A model generated the notes under the pieces. The model saw nothing but the letters and a program-made list of their open reading frames with translations, searched no databases and was not told the origin of the DNA. A stretch of 64,000 nucleotides of DNA from an uncultured Alphaproteobacteria bacterium (GTDB lineage: Bacteria; Pseudomonadota; Alphaproteobacteria; Caulobacterales; Caulobacteraceae), in assembly GCA_903822175.1 (NCBI GenBank), contig CAIJOB010000041.1, positions 1 through 64,000 on the forward strand. Direction: 5' to 3'. The number at the start of each line of letters is the position of its first letter. Position 1 is the first letter of the stretch. Shown piece after piece: positions 1 to 10,787 of this stretch. A program made the translations under genes and the position numbers.

Positions 1-825
1 CGCGGCCGCCGCCGCCGCCGGGGTCGCCGCGATGGCGAACCGCGCGAGCCGCGCGAAGCCGGCGCCGCCGCGCCGCGTCCGGCTGAAGGGCATCGTGATG
101 ACAGCGAGGGCGGCGAAGGCCGCCGCCGCCGCCGTGGACGCCGCGGTGGTCGCCGCATGCGCGACGACAGCCGACCGGTTGACGCCTTCTCCTGGGTCCG
201 CCCGTGGGTGCCCTACGGCGACGATCCCTTCGTCTGGTACGACCCGTCGGAGGACATGAAGAAGGCCCAGGATCCGGTGCCCGCGAACGACGCACCTGCC
301 CGGGGCAATCGCGATCAGCCGCGCGTCGCCGCTGAAGCGGCCGTGCCCGCGCCGACCACCCTCGCCCGCGCCGACGGCTCGGAAGACGACGTCTGGGTCG
401 AACTGCCCGCCGCCGAGGACCGCCCTGCCCGTGGACGCCGCAGCCGTGGCCGTGGCCGCGGACGTGGTGGAGACTCCGCGACAGCTGACCATGGGGCCGA
501 TCAGGCCGTGGCCGAAGCGCCCGCCGCCGCGCCGGAACCGGAAGCCGTCGCCGAGCCGGAGCCTGCGCCCGAACCGGTCGCCGAAGCCGCGCCGCCCGCC
601 AAGAAGCCGCGCGCCAGCCGGGCCAAGGCCAAGCCGGCCGCGGTCGAGGCTGCCCCGGAGGTTGTCGCCGAGGCTGCGCCCGAACCGGTCGCCGTCGTGG
701 ACGCGCCAGCGCCCAAGCCGGCGCCCGCGCGCAAGCCTGTGGCCGCCAAGCCGCGTGAGCCGGATCCGGCCGAAATCACCACGCCGCCGGCCGCGCCTCG
801 CAAAGGCTGGTGGCGGCGCGGGTGA
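1..825 (+). CDS. rne: Ribonuclease E, C-terminal part (5' end outside window)
   Basis: The frame is already open at base 1 and ends at TGA 823-825, so only the C-terminal region is present. It starts with an Arg/Gly-rich RNA-binding stretch, passes an acidic/aromatic segment (DPFVWYDPSED), a second RGRGRGRGG block and a long Ala/Pro/Glu/Lys disordered tail, and finishes in APRKGWWRRG. In Caulobacter RNase E the extreme C-terminal GWW motif docks polynucleotide phosphorylase into the RNA degradosome, and the same ending is visible here. The catalytic S1, DNase I-like and Zn-link parts must lie upstream of the window. The low-complexity composition makes the other frames look open; they are shadows. 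Confidence 0.85.
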   Translation, partial: RGRRRRRGRRDGEPREPREAGAAAPRPAEGHRDDSEGGEGRRRRRGRRGGRRMRDDSRPVDAFSWVRPWVPYGDDPFVWYDPSEDMKKAQDPVPANDAPARGNRDQPRVAAEAAVPAPTTLARADGSEDDVWVELPAAEDRPARGRRSRGRGRGRGGDSATADHGADQAVAEAPAAAPEPEAVAEPEPAPEPVAEAAPPAKKPRASRAKAKPAAVEAAPEVVAEAAPEPVAVVDAPAPKPAPARKPVAAKPREPDPAEITTPPAAPRKGWWRRG

Positions 826-873
826 CGCGCTAGGTTTCGAACCGCTTTAGGGGGGCGCATTCGAGAGTTGAAG

Positions 874-2259
874 ATGGCCGCGCCTGCCCGTTCGGTTTCC
901 CGCATAGCCCTGGCTACCGCCCTGACGTTCAGTCTGGTGCTGCAGCCGGGGCGTGCGGCCGCGCAGTTCGCACCGGGCGACTACCTGGTGCGCGACACCG
1001 AGATCGAGGACATCCTTCGCCGGGAAGTGACGCCGTTGTTCCAGGCGGCGGGAATCGATTCGAAGAGCATCCAGATCGTCCTGGTGGCCTCAAAGGACCC
1101 CAACGCCTCGGCCGGCCCGGGCGTGATGATGGTCACCACCTCGCTGATCCTGCAGGCGGACAATCCCAACCAGCTGCAGGGCGTCATGGCCCACGAAGTC
1201 GGCCACTTGGCCGGCGGCCACAGTTTCCGGTCCGGCGAGGAAATGAAAGCCGGGCTGGTGCCGATGATCCTGACCATGGGCCTGGGCGTGCTGGCCGCCA
1301 TCGCCGGCGCCGGCAACGCGGCGGCGGGCCTGATCACCAGCGCGCCGATGTTCGGCGCCATCGGCGCGGCGGGCTACGGCCGCGAGCAGGAAAGCCGCGC
1401 CGACCAGGCGGGCGCCACCTACATGGAAAAGGCCGGCCTCTCCGGCCGCGGCCTCGCCGAATTCCTGGATAAGTACCGCTACGAGGAGGTGTTCTCCCAG
1501 ATGCGGCGCTACCGGTACTTCATCGATCACCCGATGTTCTCGGAGCGGATCGAGTCCCTGCAGAACCGGGTGACGAAGCTGCCGCACTACTATGTGAAGG
1601 ACACCCCGCAGTCGGTCTCCGAGCTGGAGATCATCAAGGCCAAGCTCGACGGCTTCATCAATCCCGTCGTGTCGATGAGCAAGTACGACGAGAAGGACCT
1701 GTCCTATCCGGCGCGCTACGCCCGCGCGATCGCCTACTACCAGATGAAGGAGCCGGAGAAGGCTCTGAAGCGCGTCGACGCGCTGTTGGCCGAGCAGCCG
1801 AACAATCCCTACCTCTGGGAGCTCAAGGGCCAGATCATGTTCGAGTTCGGCCAGGTCGAGGGCGCCGAGGCGCCGCAGCGCCGCTCGGTCGAGCTGAGGC
1901 CCAACGCCCCCCTGCTCCGCATCAACCTGGCCCAGACCCTGGTGGCGATCGGCACCCGGCCAAAGACCGAGGAAGGCATCGCCGAGCTGAAAAAAGCGCT
2001 GACCCAGGAAGAGGACAATGCGTCCGCCTGGCGCGTCCTGGCCGAGGCCTATGACAAGCACGGCGACGAAGGTCTGGCCCGGCTGGCGACCGCCGAATAC
2101 GACTACAACGTCGGCAACATGAAGCTGGCTCGCGAGTTCGCGATCCGCGCCCGCGAGCGCCTGTCGAAGGACAGCCCCGAGTGGCGGCGCGCCACCGACA
2201 TCGTGCTGGTCTCCAAGCCGACGCCGGACGAGGAACGCCGGATCGCCAGCGGCGGCTGA
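874..2259 (+). CDS. M48 family metallopeptidase with TPR repeats, BepA-like
   Basis: Secreted zinc metalloprotease. An N-terminal signal peptide (hydrophobic run ATALTFSLVL, cleavage near AAAQ) is followed by the M48 domain with the HEVGH zinc motif around residues 107-111 and a downstream glutamate in REQESRADQAG as likely third ligand. The C-terminal half (about residue 265 on) reads as tetratricopeptide repeats (PARYARAIAYYQMKEPEKAL and later copies). This layout matches periplasmic BepA/YfgC-type proteases that survey outer-membrane protein assembly. ATG 874 is chosen; an in-frame TTG at 868 is an alternative. It follows rne on the same strand and precedes a DsbA-like gene, consistent with envelope quality control. 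Confidence 0.88.
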   Translation: MAAPARSVSRIALATALTFSLVLQPGRAAAQFAPGDYLVRDTEIEDILRREVTPLFQAAGIDSKSIQIVLVASKDPNASAGPGVMMVTTSLILQADNPNQLQGVMAHEVGHLAGGHSFRSGEEMKAGLVPMILTMGLGVLAAIAGAGNAAAGLITSAPMFGAIGAAGYGREQESRADQAGATYMEKAGLSGRGLAEFLDKYRYEEVFSQMRRYRYFIDHPMFSERIESLQNRVTKLPHYYVKDTPQSVSELEIIKAKLDGFINPVVSMSKYDEKDLSYPARYARAIAYYQMKEPEKALKRVDALLAEQPNNPYLWELKGQIMFEFGQVEGAEAPQRRSVELRPNAPLLRINLAQTLVAIGTRPKTEEGIAELKKALTQEEDNASAWRVLAEAYDKHGDEGLARLATAEYDYNVGNMKLAREFAIRARERLSKDSPEWRRATDIVLVSKPTPDEERRIASGG

Positions 2260-2302
2260 AGGCCGTCTCGCAAAAGCCGCCAATTCGTCCTATCTGGCTG
2301 CC

Positions 2303-3037
2303 ATGATCGTAGCTCTCCGGGCGTTTGCCGCCCTCGCCGCCGCCCTTTCGCTGACCGCCTGCCAGAAGGCCGACGACGCCGCCTTCGGCCAGAAGGTGCA
2401 CGCCTATCTGATGGCCCACCCGGAGGTGATCCGCGAAGCCGCCGACAAGCTGGCCGAAAATGAGCGGCTGGCCGCCACCAAGGCCTCCACCGACGCCATC
2501 GGCAAGTACCGCGGCCAGCTGGAGCGCGACCCTCGCGACTTCGTGGCCAATCCGAACGGCAAGCTCACGGTGGTGGAGTTCTTCGACTACCGCTGCGGTT
2601 ACTGCAAACTGGCCGCGCCCGAGGTGGTCAAGATGATCCAGCAGAACCCCGACGTGCGCTTCGTGTTCAAGGAATTTCCGATCTTCGGCGAGGTCTCCGA
2701 CACCGCCGCCAAGGTGGCCCTGACCCGCGAGGCCAAGACCAAGGGCGTGCAGCTCTACCAAGCGTTGATGGGCGAAAAGGCGCTGGATGACGCCGCCCTC
2801 GACCGCCACCTGACCGAGGTCGGCATCGATCCGGCCGCCGCGCGCAAGGACGCCCAGCATCCGCTCATCGAGCGCCAAGTCCTCGACACCCATGCGCTGG
2901 CCGAAGCCATGCACATCGACGGCACGCCGGCCTTCATCGTCGGCGACACCATGATCCCCGGCGCCGACGTGCCGGCGCTCCGCGCCGCCATCGCCAAGGC
3001 CAAGGGCCAGCCGATGCCGGATACATCGAAGAGCTAA
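2303..3037 (+). CDS. DsbA-family thiol:disulfide oxidoreductase, predicted lipoprotein
   Basis: The 244-residue protein begins with a lipoprotein signal (lipobox LTAC, Cys20), so it is probably anchored in the envelope facing the periplasm. A helical N-terminal segment precedes a thioredoxin-fold DsbA domain with the active-site pair C98-G-Y-C101 in EFFDYRCGYCK and the cis-proline loop near GTPAFIVGD. The order resembles Com1/ScsC/BdbD-like DsbA proteins rather than classical DsbA. It starts 43 bases after the M48 peptidase and may be co-transcribed with it. The substrate and whether it works as oxidase or isomerase cannot be read from sequence. Confidence 0.87.
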   Translation: MIVALRAFAALAAALSLTACQKADDAAFGQKVHAYLMAHPEVIREAADKLAENERLAATKASTDAIGKYRGQLERDPRDFVANPNGKLTVVEFFDYRCGYCKLAAPEVVKMIQQNPDVRFVFKEFPIFGEVSDTAAKVALTREAKTKGVQLYQALMGEKALDDAALDRHLTEVGIDPAAARKDAQHPLIERQVLDTHALAEAMHIDGTPAFIVGDTMIPGADVPALRAAIAKAKGQPMPDTSKS

Positions 3038-3120
3038 GGGTCGGCCCCGTGGCCTTGACCCGGCGGCAGTGCGGTCTTGAGGTAGGGTGGTCGCACCGGG
3101 CGCGTGGGGCGGCCTGAAGA

Positions 3121-4641
3121 GTGAGCAAGATGTCTGAACGCGTACTGGTGATCGGCGCTGGCATGGCCGGGCTTTGGACGGCGCTGGCGCTGGCGCCGAC
3201 CGGGCGCGAGGTCATCCTGCTGGAACGCGATCCGCCGCCGCCGGAGGGCGGCGCCGATGTCGCCTTCGACAGCTGGACGCGGCGGGGCGTCGGCCACCTG
3301 CGGCACAGCCACGCCTTCCTCGCCCGCCTGCGCCTGATCATCCGCGACGAGCATCCCGAACTCTTGGCCGAACTGCTGGCCGCTGGCTGCCGCGACCTGG
3401 CGTTCGAGGGCGGCCTCACCGACATCCACAAGCGCAGCTATACGCCCGAGCCGGTGGACCGCGACCTCGCCATCCTGACCAGCCGCCGCACGACGCTGGA
3501 ACTGATCATGCGCCGCTACGTCGAGCGCCAGCCGAACGTCACCATCCGTTCCGGCGCCTTCGTCAAGGAACTGCTGATCACGCCGGGCGCGACGCCGCGG
3601 GTCACCGGCGTGGTCATCGAGGAGGCGGACGGCCGCCACGAACTCACCGCCGACCTGGTCGCCGACGCCGCCGGCCGAACTTCCGGCTCCATCGAGCAAC
3701 TGCGCGAAGCCGGCGCCGTGATCCCCGAGGAATCGGAAGACTGCGGCATCCTCTATTTCACCCGCCACTACCGCCTGAACCCAGGTGTCAGCGAGCCGGA
3801 ACGCACCCATGCGCCGGTCACCGGTGACCTAGAATATCTGAAGTTCGGGGTGTTTCCAGGCGACAACGGCTGCTTCTCGATCACCCTTTGCGTGCCCGAG
3901 GTCGAGGAGGAGCTGCGCAAGAAGATCGTCGATCCCGCGACCTTCGACGCCTGCTGCGCCAGCCTGCCGGGCCTGACCCCCTGGGTCGATCCCGCCACCT
4001 CCAGCGCCATCAGCCGGGTGTTCGGCATGGGCGACCTGCACAGCCGCTGGCGCGACATGGCGCCGGGCGGCAAGGCCGCGGTGCTGGGCTTTTTCCCGGT
4101 GGGCGACAGCCTGGTGCGATCCAATCCGCTCTATGGGCGCGGCTGCTCATTCGCGGCGGTCAGCGCCCACCTGCTGCGCGACGCCCTGCAGATGTTCGAA
4201 GATCCTGCGGCGCGGCTGGAGGCCTATCAGCGGCGGATCGGCGCCGAGCTTCGGCCGTTCCACGACGTCATGCGCGACGCAGACCGATCCGCCATACGCC
4301 GCGCCCGCCAGGCGCTGACCCCCGGCTACCAGCCCAGCCTGAAGAGCCGGGTGGCCAAGGCCTTTCTGGAAGACGGCGTCGCCGTCGCCATCCGCTCCGA
4401 CGTGGAGCTGTTCCGCGCCGCCCTGCGCGGCTTCCATATGCTGGAGGACCCGCAGGCCTGGCTGAAACGGCCGAAGAACCTGGCCAAGGTCCTGGGCTAC
4501 TGGGCGCGCGGCAAGACCCGCAACGCCGAGGCCTATCGGCCCAAGGGCGGGCCGGAGCGCGAGGAGATGCTGACGCGCCTGGGCCTGTCGCCGGAGCTGG
4601 ACATCCAAAGGGTATTGGAGCCCGCCGCCGCATCCGCCTAA
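3121..4641 (+). CDS. NAD(P)/FAD-dependent oxidoreductase (halogenase/geranylgeranyl-reductase-like)
   Basis: Rossmann-type FAD-binding protein. The dinucleotide motif VLVIGAGMAGLW lies at the N-terminus followed by an acidic strand end (VILLERD), and the second FAD motif appears as VLGFFPVGDSLVRSNPLYG around residue 330. The roughly 500-residue length and the GD-motif context resemble flavin monooxygenase-like or tryptophan-halogenase-like oxidoreductases, but I do not see a diagnostic halogenase Lys/WxWxIP motif and do not assign a substrate. Start is GTG 3121 or ATG 3130; the spacing does not decide. It stands alone between the DsbA-like gene and a cytochrome c' gene on the same strand. Confidence 0.8.
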   Translation: MSKMSERVLVIGAGMAGLWTALALAPTGREVILLERDPPPPEGGADVAFDSWTRRGVGHLRHSHAFLARLRLIIRDEHPELLAELLAAGCRDLAFEGGLTDIHKRSYTPEPVDRDLAILTSRRTTLELIMRRYVERQPNVTIRSGAFVKELLITPGATPRVTGVVIEEADGRHELTADLVADAAGRTSGSIEQLREAGAVIPEESEDCGILYFTRHYRLNPGVSEPERTHAPVTGDLEYLKFGVFPGDNGCFSITLCVPEVEEELRKKIVDPATFDACCASLPGLTPWVDPATSSAISRVFGMGDLHSRWRDMAPGGKAAVLGFFPVGDSLVRSNPLYGRGCSFAAVSAHLLRDALQMFEDPAARLEAYQRRIGAELRPFHDVMRDADRSAIRRARQALTPGYQPSLKSRVAKAFLEDGVAVAIRSDVELFRAALRGFHMLEDPQAWLKRPKNLAKVLGYWARGKTRNAEAYRPKGGPEREEMLTRLGLSPELDIQRVLEPAAASA

Positions 4642-4672
4642 GCTCGCCGCGACCTCACCGAAAGGCCCGCCT

Positions 4673-5098
4673 ATGCGCCGCGCTTCCCTCGCCGTCCTGA
4701 TCAGCCTGTCGCTCGCCGGCGCCGCAGTCGCCGCCGGGATGACCGTCAAGGACGAGATGAAGAGCGTGGTCGAGCCCGGCGCCAACACCATCTTCGCGGT
4801 CGGCGGCGACGTCGATCCGGCCAACGGTCCCGACGCGGCCAAGGTCCCTGCCACCCGCTGGGACGAAGCCCTCAAGGCCGCCAAGGCGCTGAAGGGCGTC
4901 GCCGCCGACCTGAACGGGTCTCAGAAGAAGCCCGGAGACGAGTGGACCAAGGCGGCCGCCGACTTCGCCAAGCTGGCGGCCGACGCCGAGACGGCGGCGA
5001 TGAAGAAGGACGGCGGCGCATTCTCCAAGGCGGCGAACGACCTTGGCGACACCTGCACGGCCTGCCATTCCAAATACAAGGCCCAGACGGGCGACTAG
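4673..5098 (+). CDS. Cytochrome c' (class II cytochrome c)
   Basis: Small periplasmic haem protein of 141 residues. A signal peptide ([15 protein letters not shown]) is followed by a predicted four-helix bundle, and the single haem motif CTACH sits near the C-terminus (C128, C131, H132), which is the class II c' arrangement rather than the N-terminal haem of class I. Proteins of this family bind or sense NO/CO or shuttle electrons. Its TAG stop lies within CTAG 5095-5098, which also encodes the stop of the convergent thiG gene, so the two genes overlap by four bases. Confidence 0.87.
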   Translation: MRRASLAVLISLSLAGAAVAAGMTVKDEMKSVVEPGANTIFAVGGDVDPANGPDAAKVPATRWDEALKAAKALKGVAADLNGSQKKPGDEWTKAAADFAKLAADAETAAMKKDGGAFSKAANDLGDTCTACHSKYKAQTGD

Positions 5099-5886
5099 AT
5101 CAGCCCGCCCCGCGGCGACGACGGGTCGCCGTAGGTGCGTTTGGCCATGCGGCCGGCGAGCCAGGCCTCGCGGCCGGCGATCACCGCGTGCTTCATGGCG
5201 CCGGCCATGCGGATCGGGTCCTGCGCCTCGGCGATGGCGGTGTTCATCAGGACCGCGTCGCAGCCCGCCTCCATGGCCAGCACCGCGTCCGACGCCGTGC
5301 CGACGCCGGCGTCCACCAGCACCGGCACCTTCGACTGCTCGATGATCAGGCCAAGGTTCAGATAGTTCTGGATGCCGCGCCCAGAGCCGATCGGCGCCGC
5401 GGCCGGCATGATCGCCGCAGCGCCCGCCTCCTCTAGCTTCAGCGCATAGACCGGGTCGTCCGAGCAGTAGACCATCACCTGGAACCCGTCGGCGATCAGC
5501 AGCTTCAGCGCTCGCAACGTCTCTTCCATATCCGGCAACAGGTGCTTGGTGTTCGACAGCACCTCCAGCTTCACCAGGTCCCAGCCGCCGGCCTCCCGCG
5601 CCAGGCGCAGGGTCCGCACCGCATCCTCGCCGGTGAAACAGCCGGCGGTGTTGGGCAGGAAGGTGAAGCGGTCGGGCTTCACATAGTCGACCAGCATCGG
5701 CTGGCTGGGATCGGATAGATTCACCCGGCGCAGCGCCACGGTGACGATCTCAGCCCCGGCGGCCTCGGCGGCGGCGGCGTTCTGGGCATAGTCCTTGTAC
5801 TTGCCGGTGCCGACGATCAGCCGCGAGCGGAAGGTGCGGCCGGCGACCGTCCAGGTGTCCTCTGCCGCCTGTGCAGACCCGTCCAT
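5095..5886 (-). CDS. thiG: Thiazole synthase ThiG
   Basis: Builds the thiazole phosphate moiety of thiamine from deoxyxylulose phosphate, dehydroglycine/glycine imine and ThiS thiocarboxylate. The (beta/alpha)8 protein shows the family landmarks: [12 protein letters not shown] near the N-terminus, LPNTAGCFT, the Schiff-base lysine segment WDLVKLEVL, and the phosphate-binding loop [17 protein letters not shown] at 5886 gives about 263 residues, the usual length. thiS lies immediately upstream in the same direction (its TGA ends at 5888), so thiS-thiG are co-transcribed. No TPP-riboswitch-like CTGAGA element was seen upstream. Confidence 0.93.
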   Translation of the reverse strand: MDGSAQAAEDTWTVAGRTFRSRLIVGTGKYKDYAQNAAAAEAAGAEIVTVALRRVNLSDPSQPMLVDYVKPDRFTFLPNTAGCFTGEDAVRTLRLAREAGGWDLVKLEVLSNTKHLLPDMEETLRALKLLIADGFQVMVYCSDDPVYALKLEEAGAAAIMPAAAPIGSGRGIQNYLNLGLIIEQSKVPVLVDAGVGTASDAVLAMEAGCDAVLMNTAIAEAQDPIRMAGAMKHAVIAGREAWLAGRMAKRTYGDPSSPRGGLI

Positions 5887-5887
5887 G

Positions 5888-6088
5888 TCAACCGCCTCCG
5901 ATAAAATGCACGATCTCGATCCGGTCGCCGTCGGCGAGCGCGGTCTTCCCATAGGCCGAGCGCGGCACGATCTCCAGATTGCGCTCGATCGCCACCTTGC
6001 GCCCGTCGAGGCCCAGCGCCGAAACCAGCGCCGTCAGGTTCGCCAGCGGCTCGAAGGTGCGGGTCTCGCCGTTGACGGTCAGGTTCAC
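5888..6088 (-). CDS. thiS: Sulfur carrier protein ThiS
   Basis: A 66-residue ubiquitin-fold sulfur carrier that supplies thiocarboxylate sulfur to ThiG. It starts [10 protein letters not shown] and ends in the diagnostic diglycine tail HFIGGG, the residue that is adenylated and thiocarboxylated. A GTG start at 6088 gives the normal family length; the frame stays open further upstream but that extension has no ThiS similarity. It sits one base from thiG in the same direction. The GTG overlaps the stop codon of a small upstream frame (GTGA), which suggests translational coupling if that frame is a gene. Confidence 0.85.
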   Translation of the reverse strand: MNLTVNGETRTFEPLANLTALVSALGLDGRKVAIERNLEIVPRSAYGKTALADGDRIEIVHFIGGG

Positions 6089-6333
6089 TTGGTCGGCCTT
6101 ACTTCTGTTGGACCCAAATGCAGCGTCGACGGATCTGGATTTGGCAGGTCGCGCATACAAGGTCCACTGGTCCGGCCAACCGGAGGCGCGTTCGAGGCGC
6201 CGCAATGCCAGCCCGGTGGAAATGTCGAATAGACATGGCCCTGGCCAGGCGCTGCCGGATGCGTGCGCGCCCAAATACCGACGCTCAAGGCAAGCGCGAT
6301 CGTCGCCGCCAGAAAGGCCACGACGACGGTCAT
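6085..6333 (-). CDS. Small single-pass membrane protein candidate upstream of thiS
   Basis: Not recognised. ATG 6333 opens a frame of about 82 residues beginning with a clear hydrophobic helix (MTVVVAFLAATIALALSVG) followed by a short Pro/Cys-containing tail. The frame remains open up to a TTG at 6441. It ends at TGA 6085-6087, overlapping the thiS GTG. Third-position GC looks lower than in neighbouring genes, so it could be recently acquired or simply non-coding leader. No strong ribosome binding site was seen. Existence is uncertain. Confidence 0.35.
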   Translation of the reverse strand: MTVVVAFLAATIALALSVGIWARTHPAAPGQGHVYSTFPPGWHCGASNAPPVGRTSGPCMRDLPNPDPSTLHLGPTEVRPTK

Positions 6334-6467
6334 GCCGATCTTTTCTAGGAACGGTGGAATAGCTAGGGCCTCATCCCAAATCAGCGACCGCGTTCTGCCA
6401 AAATCCACCAAGCTTGTGACCCGCAGCCCCGCCCGGTACAAGACGGCGGAATCGACGGCGGAGCGTA

Positions 6468-6905
6468 ATGCCCAAACCGATCTATGTGCTGAGCGGGCCC
6501 AATCTCAACCTCCTGGGCGCCCGCGAGCCTGAGATTTACGGACATCAGACCCTGGAGGACGTGCGGAAGCTCTGCGAGGCGCGTGCGTCGTCCCTGGGGC
6601 GCGAAATCGTGTTCCGGCAGTCGAACCACGAAGGCGAGCTGATCGACTGGATCCAGGAGGCCCGCGAAAAGGCTTCGGCGATCGTGATCAATCCCGCCGG
6701 CTACGGCCACACCTCAGTGGCGATCCTGGACGCGCTGAAGATGGTCGGCATTCCGGTGATCGAATGCCACCTCTCGAACCCCGCGGCGCGCGAGGCGTTC
6801 CGCAATCAGACCTATGTCTCCCTCGCGGCGACCGGCGTCGTGGCCGGCTTCGGCGCGGCGAGCTATGAACTGGCCATCGAGGCCGCCGCGGGCCTCACCC
6901 GCTAA
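6468..6905 (+). CDS. aroQ: Type II 3-dehydroquinate dehydratase
   Basis: Shikimate pathway enzyme converting 3-dehydroquinate to 3-dehydroshikimate in the cytoplasm. The 145-residue length and the motifs are those of the dodecameric type II enzyme: [20 protein letters not shown] with the catalytic tyrosine, the [12 protein letters not shown] segment with the catalytic histidine, and ECHLSNP for substrate binding. It is followed at 33 bases by accB and accC, the order seen in many alphaproteobacteria, so the three are probably one transcription unit. Confidence 0.95.
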   Translation: MPKPIYVLSGPNLNLLGAREPEIYGHQTLEDVRKLCEARASSLGREIVFRQSNHEGELIDWIQEAREKASAIVINPAGYGHTSVAILDALKMVGIPVIECHLSNPAAREAFRNQTYVSLAATGVVAGFGAASYELAIEAAAGLTR

Positions 6906-6938
6906 GCCTCAACGAGAAGAAGAAGCGAAGGTATCCCC

Positions 6939-7418
6939 ATGGCTAGCCCTCCCAAGGCCCCCGCCGCCGATCCGATCGACGCGCGCCTGGTGCGCCGACT
7001 GGCCGACATCCTGACCGAGACCGGCCTGTCGGAGATCGAGGTCGAGCATTCCGGCCTGAAGATTCGCGTCGCCAAGACCCTGACCGCCGCCCCGATGCAG
7101 ATGGCCTATGCCCCGGCCCCCGCGGCTGGCCCGGCGCCCGCCGCGGCCACCGGAACCGAAGCCGTCGTGCCGGCCCGCGCCAGTGGCGACGAGGTGAAGT
7201 CGCCGATGGTCGGCAGCGTCTATCTACAGCCGGAACCGGGCTCCGATTCTTTCGTGAAGGTCGGCGACACCGTCACCGCCGGCCAGACCCTGATGATCAT
7301 CGAGGCCATGAAGACCATGAACCCGATCCCCGCGCCCAAGGCCGGCAAGATCGTGGCGATCCTGGTCGAGGATGGCCAGCCCGTGGAGTTCGGCGAGCCG
7401 CTCGCGGTCATCGGCTAA
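6939..7418 (+). CDS. accB: Biotin carboxyl carrier protein of acetyl-CoA carboxylase
   Basis: Carries the biotin that shuttles carboxyl groups in the first step of fatty-acid synthesis. A short N-terminal domain ([21 protein letters not shown]) is joined by an Ala/Pro linker to the C-terminal biotinyl domain, with the acceptor lysine in EAMKTMN at residue 125. A purine-rich ribosome binding region (gagaagaagaag) precedes ATG 6939. accC starts four bases after its stop. Confidence 0.95.
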   Translation: MASPPKAPAADPIDARLVRRLADILTETGLSEIEVEHSGLKIRVAKTLTAAPMQMAYAPAPAAGPAPAAATGTEAVVPARASGDEVKSPMVGSVYLQPEPGSDSFVKVGDTVTAGQTLMIIEAMKTMNPIPAPKAGKIVAILVEDGQPVEFGEPLAVIG

Positions 7419-7422
7419 CCCC

Positions 7423-8775
<1,353 letters not shown>

Positions 8776-8803
8776 TCCGCGCTGGCCGGGCACCACGGGC
8801 TCG

Positions 8804-8827
8804 CCTAGGTTCTCTGGGAACCTGAGG
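8804..8827 (+). terminator. Possible stem-loop after accC
   Basis: Arms AGGTTC (8807-8812) and GAACCT (8818-8823) enclose a five-base loop; CCT/AGG pairs extend the stem around a one-base bulge. No U-tract follows, so it is either a weak terminator or incidental structure in the leader of the next gene. Confidence 0.3.
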
Positions 8828-8835
8828 GACCTGGG

Positions 8836-10740
8836 ATGAGATCGACGGCGATGTGGCTCGCGGCGGCGGCCTTGGGGCTCCTGACGCTTTCATCGCCGGC
8901 GCCCGCGCAGACCCCGCCACCGGCCGCAACACCCGCGCCCGCGCCGATCTTCAGCTTTCAGGAAGTGATGATCCCCATGCGTGATGGGGTGAAGTTGCAG
9001 ACCGTGATCCTGGCCCCGTTGGACGCCAAGGGCCCGTTGCCGATCCTGATGCAGCGCACACCCTATGGCGTGCCCGACAAGGCCTTCACCCGGGTTCCGA
9101 TCAACCTGCGGGACCTGGCCGCCGACGGCTATATCTTGGTCTTCCAGAACATCCGCGGCCGCTTCAAGTCGGAGGGGAGTTTCACCCTCTCCGAGGATTC
9201 CACGGTCACGCCCGGCAAGGGCACCATCGAGACCCGCGACGCCTATGACACCATCGACTGGCTGGTGAAGAACGTGCCGGCCAACAACGGCCGGGTCGGC
9301 ATCTATGGCGTCTCGTACGATGGCATGACCGCCGGCGTGACCCTGCTGGGGCCGCATCCAGCCCTGAAGGCGGTGAGCGAACAGGCCTCACCCACCGACC
9401 AGTGGATGAACGACGACGACCACCGCTATGGCGCGCTGCGCCTCAGCTACGACTTCGAATATGCGGTGCTGGAAGAGGCCGACAAGAACGACAACACCCA
9501 CTTCGCCTTCGACAAGTGGGACACCTACGAGTGGTACCTGAACGCCGGCGCGCTCTCGAACCTCAACGCCAAGTACCTGCACGGCAAGATCCGCTACTGG
9601 AACGAAGCGAGCGAACACCCCGACTACGACGCCTTCTGGAAGAACCAGGCCTGGGCGCAGAGCCTGCACAAGGCCTCGGTCCCGACGCTGAATGTCGCCG
9701 GCTTCTGGGATCAGGAGGACCCCTGGGGTCCTTGGGATATCTTCCGCCACGAGGGGGAACATGATCCCGACCACAACGCCCTGATGGTGGCGGGGCCCTG
9801 GTTCCACGGCGGCTGGCGGGCCGCGGTGTCGAGCGTGGGCGCCACGTCGCTTGGTCAGGACACCTCGCTCGCCTTCCGGCGCGATATCGAGGCGCCGTTC
9901 TTCGCCTACTGGCTGCACGACAAGGGCGATAAGCCCGCCTACGCCGCCAACATCTTCCAGACCGGCTCCAACGCCTGGCGCACCTACGCTAAGTGGCCAC
10001 CGGCCGACGCCAAGCCCACCAGCCTCTATTTCCACGCCGACGGGAGCCTGAGCTTCGAGCCGCCGGGCGGCCGCGAGAAGGAGGCGCAGCGCAGCTTCGT
10101 CTCCGACCCCGCCAACCCCGTGCCCTATCGCCAGCGGCCGATCTCGCCGACCTATCCCGGCGGCGACTGGCGCACCTGGGAAAGCGCCGACCAGCGGTTC
10201 GTCGACCATCGCCCCGACGTATTGAGCTACGTCAGCGAACCCCTGAAGGCCGACGTGACCATTGCCGGCCCTGTCGCGGCCGAACTCTTCGCCTCGACCT
10301 CGGGCACGGACAGCGACTTCATCGTCAAGCTGATCGACGTTGCGCCCGACAATGCCGAGCCGCCGCACTGGGGCGACGAAGGCCCGATCCCCGGCGCCTT
10401 CGCCCACAGCGCCAACGGCTATGAACTGCCGATCGCCATGGAAGTCCGCCGCGGCCGCTACCTGGAGAGCAACGAGCATCCCAAGGCGCTGACGCCGGGC
10501 AAGCCGACCCGCTGGGAGGTGCCGTTGCGCGACCGCGACCACGTCTTCAAGGCCGGGCACCGGATCATGGTGCAGGTGCAGTCCACCTGGTTCCCGCTGA
10601 TCGACCGCAACCCGCAGACCTTCACGCCCAGCATCTACGCAGCCAAGGCCAGCGACTTCGTAGCCGCGACCCAGAAAGTCTATTCCGCACCCGACCTCGC
10701 CTCGCGGATCATCCTGCCGGTCGTGCCGCCCGGAACTTGA
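8836..10740 (+). CDS. CocE/NonD family hydrolase (X-Pro dipeptidyl-peptidase S15 type)
   Basis: Secreted alpha/beta hydrolase of 634 residues. The N-terminal signal peptide ([14 protein letters not shown]) precedes the catalytic domain, which carries [11 protein letters not shown], the conserved [10 protein letters not shown] segment and the nucleophile elbow GVSYDG with Ser160. The later WFHGGW region holds the probable catalytic histidine. The C-terminal third is the jelly-roll domain of the CocE/S15 group (the region ending in [14 protein letters not shown]). Members cleave acyl esters, cephalosporin esters or X-Pro peptides; the substrate here is unknown. It lies between accC and aat on the same strand. 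Confidence 0.88.
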   Translation: MRSTAMWLAAAALGLLTLSSPAPAQTPPPAATPAPAPIFSFQEVMIPMRDGVKLQTVILAPLDAKGPLPILMQRTPYGVPDKAFTRVPINLRDLAADGYILVFQNIRGRFKSEGSFTLSEDSTVTPGKGTIETRDAYDTIDWLVKNVPANNGRVGIYGVSYDGMTAGVTLLGPHPALKAVSEQASPTDQWMNDDDHRYGALRLSYDFEYAVLEEADKNDNTHFAFDKWDTYEWYLNAGALSNLNAKYLHGKIRYWNEASEHPDYDAFWKNQAWAQSLHKASVPTLNVAGFWDQEDPWGPWDIFRHEGEHDPDHNALMVAGPWFHGGWRAAVSSVGATSLGQDTSLAFRRDIEAPFFAYWLHDKGDKPAYAANIFQTGSNAWRTYAKWPPADAKPTSLYFHADGSLSFEPPGGREKEAQRSFVSDPANPVPYRQRPISPTYPGGDWRTWESADQRFVDHRPDVLSYVSEPLKADVTIAGPVAAELFASTSGTDSDFIVKLIDVAPDNAEPPHWGDEGPIPGAFAHSANGYELPIAMEVRRGRYLESNEHPKALTPGKPTRWEVPLRDRDHVFKAGHRIMVQVQSTWFPLIDRNPQTFTPSIYAAKASDFVAATQKVYSAPDLASRIILPVVPPGT

Positions 10741-10787
10741 GCCGCGGCGCCCCTACGCACCGGGCCAAACCGCTGTACGATCCGGCC

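Noticed and set aside
1090..2283. Long minus-strand frame of 397 residues over the M48 peptidase
   Set aside because: Antisense shadow; no family resemblance, and the plus strand has signal peptide, HEVGH and TPR motifs.
6089..6467. Search for a TPP riboswitch upstream of thiS-thiG
   Set aside because: No CTGAGA or companion conserved segments on the coding strand.
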